A stretch of 64,000 nucleotides of DNA from CAYQQQ01 sp964420125 (GTDB lineage Bacteria; Actinomycetota; Acidimicrobiia; Acidimicrobiales; Microtrichaceae): positions 62,001 to 126,000 of the forward strand of contig CAYQQQ010000006.1 of assembly GCA_964420125.1 (NCBI GenBank). Reading direction: 5' to 3'. How positions within the stretch are numbered: the first letter of the stretch is position 1; every line of letters begins with the position of its first letter. The notes beneath the pieces are model-generated. The model searched no databases. It had not been told where the DNA came from and worked only from the letters and a program-made list of their open reading frames with translations. Both the position numbers and the translations under genes were made by a program. Positions 49,820 through 57,034 of this stretch are shown here, piece by piece.

Positions 49820-52677
49820 TCGCCACCTGGGTCACGTCGCAGGTGCTGTTCAACGGGGCCGTCAGCGGCCTGGTGATCGCGTTGGTGGCGATGGGACTGG
49901 TGCTCACGTACCGCGCGACCAAGGTCATCAACTTCGCGGTCGGCAACATGGGTCTTCCGGCCGCCGCCCTGCTGGTGCTGCTGGTCGTCAACCACGGCGT
50001 CGGCTACTGGGCGGCGCTGACGATCGGCCTCGCGGCCGGAGCCGCCTTCGCGCTGGGGGTGGAGCTGGTGGTGGTGCGCCGGCTCTTCCGCGCTCCGCGG
50101 GTGGTCCTGCTGGTGGCCACGATCGGCGTCGCGCAGCTCGCCCAGGGCCTGGTGCTCCTCCTGCCCGACGTGCAGCGACGTCGTGGCGCGGGGTTCCCGG
50201 TGCCGATCGAGTCGGTGTGGGAGGTGGGCGGGCTCCGGGTGACCGGCCCGCAGCTCACCGCCGTGGTGGTGGCACCGCTGCTGGCGGTGGGCCTCGGGAT
50301 CTTCATGGAGCGCACCACGTTCGGGCGGACGGTGGCGGCCTCGGCCGACAACCCCGACCTGGCGCGCCTGTCGGGGATCAGCCCGCGACGCGTGTCGGGC
50401 TTCGTGTGGGTGGTGGCGGGGCTGCTCGCCAGCGTGTCGATCGTGCTGCTGTCAGGGCTCTCGGGTTCGCCCATCGGCATCACCGACCTCGGCGCCTCCA
50501 CGCTCAACCGCGCGCTCGCCGTCGCCGTGCTCGCCGGTCTGCGGTCGTTCCCCCGCACCGTGGTGGCCGGGATCGTCGTGGGGGTGGTGGAGGCGGTCGT
50601 CCGCTTCAACGTCGTGGACCAGCCGGGGCTGATCGACCTGCTCCTGCTGGTGGCCGTGTTGGTCGCCGTGGCGCTGCAGGCGCGCCGGGAGCGGGGCGAG
50701 GTGAGCTCGTGGTCCTTCGCCCCCGAACGCCGGTCGCTTCCCGCCGCCCTGCGGTCGAGGTGGTGGGCACGCCACCTCGGGGTGCTGGGCGGTGCGGCAG
50801 CCTTCGCAGCGGCGGCGGTGCTGCCCCTCCTGATCACCCAGCCGTCGCGCCACCTGCTCTACAGCACCGTGGTGGCCTTCGCCGTGGTGACGCTGTCGAT
50901 CGTGGTGATCACCGGTTGGGCCGGCCAGCTGTCGCTGGGCCAGATGGCCTTCGCCGGCATGGGCGCGCTGTTCGCCGCGGCGCTGCAACGGGGACTCACC
51001 ATGGAGCCGCACCTCGGAGGCTGGCGGCTGTTCTCCCTCGAGCTGCCCGCCCTCCCCTGGGTGGTCGCCGCGGCCGGCGGCGTCGCCTTCGCCGCGCTGG
51101 TCGCCGTCGTGGTGGGGGTCACGGCGCTGCGGGTGCAGGGGCTCCTGCTGGCGGTGTCCACGTTCGCCTTCGCCCTGGCTGCCCAGCAGTGGCTCTACCG
51201 CCAGCCGCTGCTCTCCGACGGCCGGTTCCAGTCCGTGCCGGTGGAGCGCGGCGAGCTCTGGGGCATCGACCTGGGCGAGCAGCGCACCTACTACTGGGCG
51301 GTGCTGTGCGTGTTGGCGGTGGCGGTCGCCGTGGTGGCCCGCCTGCGGCGCACCGGTGTGGGTCGGGCCACCATCGCGGTGCGGGAGAACCCCGATGCGG
51401 CGGCTGCCTACACGGTGGGTCCGACCCGGCAGAAGCTGGTGGCCTTCGCACTGGCCGGAGGGCTCGCCGGCCTCGGCGGGATCCTGCTGGCAGGTGCCAT
51501 CGGCAACGTGCCCCTCACCGAGCGGTTCTTCCAGGTCGACGACAGCCTCTCGGTGGTGGCGATGGCCGTGATCGGAGGGCTCGGGTCGGTGGCGGGCGCG
51601 CTGGTCGGGGCTCTCTGGGTGGTGGGGATGCCCGCCTTCTTCCCCGACAGCTCCGCGGTGCCGTTCCTGGTCTCGGGCGTCGGCCTGCTGGGGCTGCTGC
51701 TCTACCTCCCGGGCGGGTTGGTGCAGCTCGGGGTGCGTGCCCGCGATGCGCTCCTGGGGCTCCTGGGTCGCCGGCGGGCCGGCGTCGGTGAGCCGCGGTC
51801 CGCGTCCGAGTCCGAAGCGGTGGCGGAGTCTGGGTCGGCAGCAGAGCCCGAGGTGGCAGGGCCGCCCGCCACCCCACGGACCGCCGGTGCGGCGTCCCCC
51901 GGTCTCCCGGTGCTGGCGGTGACCGACGTGTCGGTGCGCTTCGGGGGGAACCTGGCGGTCGACCGGGTCTCGTTGGTGGTCGGCCACGGCGAGGTCGTCG
52001 GGCTCATCGGCACGAACGGTGCGGGCAAGTCCACCCTGCTCGACGCCATCGGTGGGTTCGTCCCGGCGACCGGCCGGATCGAGCTGGAGGGCCGCGACCT
52101 GAGCGAGGCCCGACCGGCGGAGCGGGCTCGCGCCGGGCTCGGGCGGACGTTCCAGGCGGCACGGCTGTTCCCCGATCTGACGTTGCGGGAGACCGTGCTG
52201 GTGGCGCTCGAGGCGAGGGGCCGCAGCGGGTTCTGGTCGAGCGCCCTGGCGCTTCCCGTCTCCCGACGCCGGGAGCGGGCCCGCCGCGCCGAGGCCGACG
52301 GGCTGCTCGACCTCGTCGGTCTCGGCCCTCTGGCCGAGCAGCAGGTGCGGGAGCTGTCCACCGGCACGCGTCGGGTGGCGGAGCTGGCCGGCCTGCTGGC
52401 CCTCGGTGCCCGGGTGCTGTGCCTCGACGAACCCACCGCGGGTGTCGCCCAGCGCGATGCGGAGGCGTTCGGTCCGCTGCTGCGGGAGGTCGCCGACGAC
52501 CTGGGTGCGGCGATGGTGGTGATCGAGCACGATCTGCCGCTGGTCATGGACCTCAGCGACCGCATCTACTGCCTGGACCTGGGCCGGGTGATCGCCGAAG
52601 GACCACCCGGGCAGGTGCGCGACGATCCGGACGTCGTCGCCGCCTACCTCGGCACCTCCACGGGCACGGGGCGGTGA
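49816..52677 (+). CDS. Fused branched-chain-type permeases and ATPase (LivH-LivM-LivG)
   Basis: Protein of 953 aa. Residues about 1-290 resemble LivH (VLTYRATKVINFAVGNMG and the GISPRRVSGFVWVVAGLLASV block). About 320-640 resemble LivM (GWAGQLSLGQMAFAGMGA, VRENPDAAAAYTV). About 700-950 form a LivG ATPase with Walker A GTNGAGKST, signature LSTGTRRVAELAG and Walker B LCLDEPTAG. An acidic Ser/Ala linker separates permease and ATPase. With the binding protein and LivF module upstream this is a whole importer in three genes. The GTG start at 49816 overlaps the preceding stop. Confidence 0.92.
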   Translation: MIATWVTSQVLFNGAVSGLVIALVAMGLVLTYRATKVINFAVGNMGLPAAALLVLLVVNHGVGYWAALTIGLAAGAAFALGVELVVVRRLFRAPRVVLLVATIGVAQLAQGLVLLLPDVQRRRGAGFPVPIESVWEVGGLRVTGPQLTAVVVAPLLAVGLGIFMERTTFGRTVAASADNPDLARLSGISPRRVSGFVWVVAGLLASVSIVLLSGLSGSPIGITDLGASTLNRALAVAVLAGLRSFPRTVVAGIVVGVVEAVVRFNVVDQPGLIDLLLLVAVLVAVALQARRERGEVSSWSFAPERRSLPAALRSRWWARHLGVLGGAAAFAAAAVLPLLITQPSRHLLYSTVVAFAVVTLSIVVITGWAGQLSLGQMAFAGMGALFAAALQRGLTMEPHLGGWRLFSLELPALPWVVAAAGGVAFAALVAVVVGVTALRVQGLLLAVSTFAFALAAQQWLYRQPLLSDGRFQSVPVERGELWGIDLGEQRTYYWAVLCVLAVAVAVVARLRRTGVGRATIAVRENPDAAAAYTVGPTRQKLVAFALAGGLAGLGGILLAGAIGNVPLTERFFQVDDSLSVVAMAVIGGLGSVAGALVGALWVVGMPAFFPDSSAVPFLVSGVGLLGLLLYLPGGLVQLGVRARDALLGLLGRRRAGVGEPRSASESEAVAESGSAAEPEVAGPPATPRTAGAASPGLPVLAVTDVSVRFGGNLAVDRVSLVVGHGEVVGLIGTNGAGKSTLLDAIGGFVPATGRIELEGRDLSEARPAERARAGLGRTFQAARLFPDLTLRETVLVALEARGRSGFWSSALALPVSRRRERARRAEADGLLDLVGLGPLAEQQVRELSTGTRRVAELAGLLALGARVLCLDEPTAGVAQRDAEAFGPLLREVADDLGAAMVVIEHDLPLVMDLSDRIYCLDLGRVIAEGPPGQVRDDPDVVAAYLGTSTGTGR

Positions 52678-52687
52678 TCTGCGGCCG

Positions 52688-52729
52688 GTGGACCGGCCGT
52701 CGGGGTCAGTGGACCGGCCGTCGGGGTCA
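52688..52729. repeat. Perfect 21-bp tandem duplication ending in a stop codon
   Basis: Units at 52688-52708 and 52709-52729 are identical, and a partial third copy follows. The stop codon of the minus-strand RecA-fold gene (52727-52729) is the last triplet of the second unit. It lies between convergent genes. Confidence 0.95.
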
Positions 52730-53515
52730 ACCGTCGGGGTCGACCGCACCGGTGAGGCACTGCACCCGGAGCTGCGCGACCTCCAGGAGCGCCTCGGGGT
52801 CGGGACGGGCGACGCAGGCCCGGGCGCCGAGCTCGAAGCCGACCACCGCCAGCCGGGTGACGTGCTCGAGGGCCCACCCGGGCAGCTCGCCCAGGGGCCC
52901 GACGGTGGCCACGACGGCGCTGTCGGATGCGATGGCCACCGCGGCGAGGCCCGTGAGGAGCTGCACGGGTGTGCCGAACCGCTCGGCTCCGTGCACGACC
53001 AGCAGGTCGGCGCCGTTGGCCATCGTCACCGACTCCAAGGCGGCCAGCGAACCGGTCGAGCTCACGCTGAGCTCCTGGCCGTCGAGCACCTCGAGCCCGT
53101 CGCCGATGGCGCGCCAGTCGCCCTCGCTGAGCTGCTGGAGCATGATGTGCACCCGGGGTACGCCGGCAGCGCCCGCCATGAGCCACTCGGTCGCCTCCAG
53201 GACGTCGCACACCTCCAGCATCCGGCGATGCGGGGCCCGCCGGGCGATGGTGTAGGCGACCGCCGCCGCCTGAGCGGGGAGGTCCACCTCCAGCAGGGCG
53301 ACCGTGCCACGCCGCAACCCACCCGCCAGCACGCGATCGAGCGCCAGGATCCCTGTGCTCAGGGGGAGCTCCTCCTCGGCTCGGTCTGCAGGGTCGCGGC
53401 TCGGGCCCTCGGCCCGCTCGATGATGTGCTCCAGCACCGCGTCGACGGCGTGCACGATCGGCATCGCACGCCGATCGCGCCATCCGTGGAGCCCGTGTCC
53501 GCCCGTGCAGCCCAT
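52727..53515 (-). CDS. RecA-fold protein without Walker A, ImuA-like
   Basis: Protein of 262 aa. The segment LSTGILALDRVLAGGLRRGTVALLEVDLPAQAAAVAYTIARR aligns in layout with the RecA/DnaB/ImuA core, but the P-loop lysine and glycines are replaced (VDLPAQAAA), so ATP binding is improbable. Following strands LLVVHGAERFG and SAVVATVG fit the Walker B and later positions of the fold. Degenerate RecA-fold proteins of this size include mycobacterial ImuA', part of the mutagenic translesion system. A GAAC-N4-GTTC SOS box abuts the start codon, which supports an SOS role. No imuB or dnaE2 is nearby. The ATG at 53515 and at 53464 are both possible; the first fits a leaderless SOS promoter. Confidence 0.65.
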   Translation of the reverse strand: MGCTGGHGLHGWRDRRAMPIVHAVDAVLEHIIERAEGPSRDPADRAEEELPLSTGILALDRVLAGGLRRGTVALLEVDLPAQAAAVAYTIARRAPHRRMLEVCDVLEATEWLMAGAAGVPRVHIMLQQLSEGDWRAIGDGLEVLDGQELSVSSTGSLAALESVTMANGADLLVVHGAERFGTPVQLLTGLAAVAIASDSAVVATVGPLGELPGWALEHVTRLAVVGFELGARACVARPDPEALLEVAQLRVQCLTGAVDPDG

Positions 53516-53530
53516 CGAACACAGGTTCTA
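53515..53530. promoter_or_regulatory. LexA-type SOS box
   Basis: TCGAAC-ACAG-GTTCTA matches the actinobacterial/Gram-positive LexA consensus TCGAAC-N4-GTTCGA at all but one position. It sits directly upstream of the minus-strand RecA-fold gene and about 90 bases upstream of the divergent phosphoesterase gene. Confidence 0.75.
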
Positions 53531-53619
53531 TCGCGTCCGCAGCCGGGCGTGCGTCCGATTTGGCCGTCGATGTCGCCTGCCGCACCCGGCGCGTGCGTGC
53601 CCTGGGTACTGTGCGGTCG

Positions 53620-54516
53620 GTGAGCGCCGACATCCCGCCCTTCGTGATCGCCCACCTCTCCGACCTGCACCTCGGCCGGCCGGGCACGGTCATGGACGAG
53701 CTGCTCGACCCCGTCGGTCGTCTGGAGCGGGTGGTCGACCGGTTGGAGCAGCTGGGCGACGGGGTCGACGCCGTGCTGATCACCGGCGACCTGGTCGACG
53801 AGGGCACCGTCGAGGAGTACCGGCGTCTGAGCGCCGTGCTGCAGCGGATCGAGGCGCCCTTGGTGCTGCTCGCCGGCAACCACGACGACCCCTCGGCCAT
53901 GGCCGAGGTGTTCGCCGAGCTGCCCCACCGACCCCGAGGTGGCGTCGACGCCGACGAACCGGTGGGTGCCGGCTTCACGGTGGAGGACTGGCCCCTGCGG
54001 ATCGTGGCCATCGATTCCACGGTGCCCGGCCTGCACAGCGGCGAGCTCGGCGACGCCCGCCTCGCCCACCTCGATCGCGAGCTCTCGGCCCGCCCCGATC
54101 GACCCACCCTGGTCGTCCTGCACCACCCTCCGATCGAGGTGGGCATGTGGTGGATGGACTACGGCGCGCCGCCGGGTTCCGCGGCCCTGGCGGAGGTGAT
54201 CGAGCGGCATCCACAGGTGGCGGGCGTGGCGGCGGGTCACATCCACCGCAGCACGCAGTGCGCGTGGGCGGGGACGCTGCTGCACGTGGCCGGATCGGTC
54301 GCCTACCAGTCGCGACCGGCGCTGGTGGCCGATCCAGAGCCGCTGGTGGATGACGACGAGGCCGAGCTCGGCCTGCTGCGCTGGGACGGCACGCGTCTGG
54401 TGGCCCACCAGGTGGCCACCGGCACCGAGCGCCGGACCCTCGACCTGCGTGAGCTCATCCGACCGTGGGAGCCCTACGAGCGGGCCGCCCGCGACGGCGG
54501 CCCCATGCGCAAGTGA
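53620..54516 (+). CDS. Calcineurin-type metallophosphoesterase (CpdA/Rv0805-like)
   Basis: Phosphoesterase of 298 aa with the full metal set: D15 and H17 (SDLHLG), D57 (TGDLVDE), N87-H88 (AGNHDD), the HHPP histidine and GHIHRS. The order and spacing match class III cyclic-nucleotide phosphodiesterases such as mycobacterial Rv0805, though other phosphodiester substrates are possible. GTG codons at 53611 and 53620 are both candidate starts and neither has a good ribosome-binding site. It is divergent from the SOS-box gene. Confidence 0.87.
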   Translation: MSADIPPFVIAHLSDLHLGRPGTVMDELLDPVGRLERVVDRLEQLGDGVDAVLITGDLVDEGTVEEYRRLSAVLQRIEAPLVLLAGNHDDPSAMAEVFAELPHRPRGGVDADEPVGAGFTVEDWPLRIVAIDSTVPGLHSGELGDARLAHLDRELSARPDRPTLVVLHHPPIEVGMWWMDYGAPPGSAALAEVIERHPQVAGVAAGHIHRSTQCAWAGTLLHVAGSVAYQSRPALVADPEPLVDDDEAELGLLRWDGTRLVAHQVATGTERRTLDLRELIRPWEPYERAARDGGPMRK

Positions 54517-54574
54517 AGCACCCGCGCCGAGCGTGTCGCCCACCCGATCGCAACCGGCAGGCGTCAGCAACGCC

Positions 54575-54590
54575 GGTGTGGTCCCACACC
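54575..54590. terminator. Hairpin between convergent genes
   Basis: GGTGTGG-TC-CCACACC is a perfect 7-bp inverted repeat in the 139-bp gap between the phosphoesterase and the flavoprotein genes. Confidence 0.5.
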
Positions 54591-54610
54591 TGCCAGTTCC
54601 GAGACGTGGC

Positions 54611-54651
54611 GCGGCGGAGCGGGTGCGCGGTGCGGCGGAGCGGGTGCGCGG
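54611..54651. repeat. 21-bp tandem duplication just beyond a stop codon
   Basis: Units starting at 54611 and 54632 (GCGGCGGAGCGGGTGCGCGG plus one base) are identical over 20 bases. The repeat begins four bases past the stop codon of the minus-strand flavoprotein gene. Confidence 0.9.
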
Positions 54652-54655
54652 CCGG

Positions 54656-55795
54656 TCAGTCGGCGGTGGTGATGTCGGTGAGCCGCTGGAAGGCGTCGAT
54701 GTACTCCTCCACCATCTCCAGCACCACGCGGCCGGCCGGGCGCACCGTGTTCATCGACCCGACCACCTGGCCCACGAAGTAGGTGGCCAGCTTCTGGGCG
54801 CCGCCGCCCTCCTGCTCCGCCACGGTCAGCACACGGCCGAGGGCCTCGCCCACCAGCATCGGCTGCAGCGGCATGGGGAGGGGATCCGGGTTGGCGGGGT
54901 CCTCCCAGGCATCGGTCCACTCGGTGCGGAGCATCCGCGCCGGCTTGCCGGTGATGCTGCGGGAGCGAACGGTGTCGCCGCACCCGGCCGCCAGGAACTT
55001 CTCCTTCACCGCCGGTGCGGTCTCCGCCTCGGCGGTGGTCAGCCACACCGAGCCGCACCACACCCCCTCGGCGCCCAGGGCCAGCGACGCGGCGATCTGG
55101 CGACCGTTGCCGATCCCTCCCGCGGCGAGCACAGGGGTGGGCGCCACCGCGTCGACCACCTCCGGCACCAGCACCATGGTGGCGATCTGGCCGGTGTGGC
55201 CACCCGCCTCCGTCCCCTGGGCGATGATCAGGTCGGCTCCCGCCTCCTTGTGCGCCACCGCGTGGTGGACCGCACCGGCGAGGGCGGCGACGGGTATGCC
55301 GGCGGCACGGGCCCGCTCGACGACCGCAGCCGGGGGCGGGCCGAGGGCGGAGGCCAGCAGCTTGGTGTCGTGGGCGAAGGCGACGTCCAGCAACGGGGCC
55401 ATCGAGGTGGGATCCACCCGCATGCCGCCGATGCCGCGCTCCTGGAGGCCACCGGCGCCGTCGGCCAGGGGCGGGATCCCGTAGGAGTCGAGGAGCTCGT
55501 GCAGCCACCGCACGTGCTCCTCGGGCAGCAGGTCGCGCAGCGATCCCATGTCGAGTCCGCCGGTGTCCTCGCCCACGTAGTGCGTGGGCATCAGGAGGTC
55601 CACCCCGTACGGCTTGCCGTGGACCTCGTCCTCGATCCAGGCCATGTCGATGTCGAGCTGCTCCGGCGAGTGGGCAACGGCGCCGAGCACCCCGAGGCCG
55701 CCGGCGTTCGTCACTGCCGCCACCACGTCGCGGCAGTGGCTGAAGGCCAGGATGGGGAACTCGATGTCGAACATGGAGGTGACGGCGGTGCGCAT
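54656..55795 (-). CDS. Nitronate monooxygenase-like flavoprotein
   Basis: FMN-dependent TIM-barrel protein of 379 aa: FPILAFSHCRDVVAAVTNAGGLGVLG at the N-terminus, the phosphate-binding AQGTEAGGHTGQIAT block with the catalytic-position His, and VLAAGGIGNGRQIAASLALGAEGVWCGS. The family includes nitronate monooxygenases and enoyl-ACP reductases of the FabK kind, so the label covers a broad group. It is the last gene of a minus-strand cluster with a ferredoxin and a di-iron protein, and it may act as the flavin partner. Confidence 0.87.
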   Translation of the reverse strand: MRTAVTSMFDIEFPILAFSHCRDVVAAVTNAGGLGVLGAVAHSPEQLDIDMAWIEDEVHGKPYGVDLLMPTHYVGEDTGGLDMGSLRDLLPEEHVRWLHELLDSYGIPPLADGAGGLQERGIGGMRVDPTSMAPLLDVAFAHDTKLLASALGPPPAAVVERARAAGIPVAALAGAVHHAVAHKEAGADLIIAQGTEAGGHTGQIATMVLVPEVVDAVAPTPVLAAGGIGNGRQIAASLALGAEGVWCGSVWLTTAEAETAPAVKEKFLAAGCGDTVRSRSITGKPARMLRTEWTDAWEDPANPDPLPMPLQPMLVGEALGRVLTVAEQEGGGAQKLATYFVGQVVGSMNTVRPAGRVVLEMVEEYIDAFQRLTDITTAD

Positions 55796-55911
55796 GCGCG
55801 CACACTAACGACACCCGGGCTGCGGATTCGACTCCACGAGGTCGTCCGGCCGGAGCGGCGGGTGGGGATCGGTCGTGCTCGGCGCCCGGGTCTGGTGCCG
55901 AGCAGGGTGGG

Positions 55912-56301
55912 TCAGTGCTGCTCGACCCGCTGCAGGCGCGTGCGGGGGCAGTGGACCTTCATCTCCCAGGTGCAGCTCGGGCAGGCCCACTGGCCGTCCT
56001 CCCGCTGCCAGAGGGTGGTGCCGCAGCGCTCGCAGCGCTCCTGCCAGACCGCGCAGGTCACGTCCTCGAGTCGGGACGAGGTGAGCGGGCAGCCCTTGCC
56101 GCTGCAGATCGGCCAGGCGGCGTCGATCACGATCGCCAGCACCGGGCACTTGTCCACGCACATGGCGCAGTCGTCGCAGGTGAAGGGGTCGATCTCGAAG
56201 AGGCCGAGGAAGGAGTCGGTCTTCGTCAGCGCTCCCGTGGGGCAGGAGAAGTCGCAGGCACCGCAGCCGATGCACAGGTCCTCGATCACCTTGTAGCTCA
56301 T
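55912..56301 (-). CDS. Two-cluster ferredoxin with an extra Cys-rich C-terminal region
   Basis: Protein of 129 aa. The N-terminal half is an 8Fe ferredoxin: CIGCGACDFSCP and CDDCAMCVDKCP, two complete CxxCxxCxxxCP sets. The C-terminal half adds eight cysteines (CSGKGC, CAVWQERCERC, CPSC and a final CP). CERCG and CPSC could form a zinc ribbon. The extra half is not part of ordinary ferredoxins. It sits 116 bases upstream of the flavoprotein gene and downstream of the di-iron protein gene, so electron delivery to that enzyme is likely. GGAG precedes the ATG. Confidence 0.87.
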   Translation of the reverse strand: MSYKVIEDLCIGCGACDFSCPTGALTKTDSFLGLFEIDPFTCDDCAMCVDKCPVLAIVIDAAWPICSGKGCPLTSSRLEDVTCAVWQERCERCGTTLWQREDGQWACPSCTWEMKVHCPRTRLQRVEQH

Positions 56302-56353
56302 CGGTCGCTCCTCGGGGTGGTGCGCTCGGTCGTGCTGCGGCGGACCTGGCGAT

Positions 56354-56554
56354 TCAGGTGGCGGCCACCGGGTTCTGGGGGTGGAACTCCCTCAGCTCGC
56401 CCATGCAGTCCCAGTGGACCCAGGGTGCCACGTCGACCCGCTTCGAGGCGGTGCATAGCTCGTAGCGCTCGCCGTTCCACTCCCACCAGCCGTAGGGAGC
56501 GTCGAGCGCCCTGGTGATCGGCTGGTCGCAGTTCGGGCACTTCGGTGCATCCAT
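56354..56554 (-). CDS. Small Cys-containing protein
   Basis: Protein of 66 aa with CPNC near the N-terminus and two later cysteines (ELC and WDC), consistent with a small zinc ribbon. Tryptophan-rich segments (YGWWEWNGERYELC, WVHWDCMGEL) are striking for its size. I do not recognise the family. The ATG at 56554 has GAGGGG nine bases upstream; an ATG at 56563 abuts that site and is less likely. It lies 13 bases after the SCP2-like gene in the di-iron cluster. Confidence 0.7.
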   Translation of the reverse strand: MDAPKCPNCDQPITRALDAPYGWWEWNGERYELCTASKRVDVAPWVHWDCMGELREFHPQNPVAAT

Positions 56555-56567
56555 GGTGGTCATCCCC

Positions 56568-57023
56568 TCAGCTCGCCGCGGCGGCCTGCCGCACGCGTGC
56601 GGCGCCGTCGAGGAACTCCTGCAACGTCTGGTTGAAGCGCGAGAACTTGTCGGTGCCCATCGGGTCGTCGCCGGCGACGACGATCTTGTCGCCCATGAGC
56701 GCCAGGCTGTTGATGGTCCACAGCCCCTGGGCCGAGCCGTTGGCGAGGATGTCGTCGAACATCGACTGCCAGTGGGCGAGGTCGCCCTCGAGGCGGAACT
56801 CGGCCAGTGCAGCGTCGGCCACGTCGACCTCGCTCACGTCGTCGCAGCTCAGCTCGGCGAAGAGCAGGCGCACCCGGAAGTCGCCCTCCGGGCGGCGCAT
56901 GACCAGCACGGTGTCCATGTCGGCCTCGCCGTAGAGGCGGTAGCGCTCGGGGTGGGCGTTCATCTCGGCGGCGAGCCCCTCGAAGAAGGCGACCTGGTCG
57001 ATGGCGGTGGTGTCGTCGGTCAT
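56568..57023 (-). CDS. SCP2 sterol-carrier-like protein
   Basis: Protein of 151 aa whose C-terminal half follows the SCP2 pattern: DAALAEFRLEGDLAHWQSMFDDILANGSAQG followed by a strand-helix ending QTLQEFLDGAAR. SCP2-like domains bind lipids, acyl chains or other hydrophobic ligands. It starts 11 bases after the di-iron protein gene with GAGGAGG as ribosome-binding site. It could present a lipophilic substrate to that enzyme. Assignment rests on pattern, not on an alignment. Confidence 0.65.
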   Translation of the reverse strand: MTDDTTAIDQVAFFEGLAAEMNAHPERYRLYGEADMDTVLVMRRPEGDFRVRLLFAELSCDDVSEVDVADAALAEFRLEGDLAHWQSMFDDILANGSAQGLWTINSLALMGDKIVVAGDDPMGTDKFSRFNQTLQEFLDGAARVRQAAAAS

Positions 57024-57034
57024 GTCGGTCCTCC

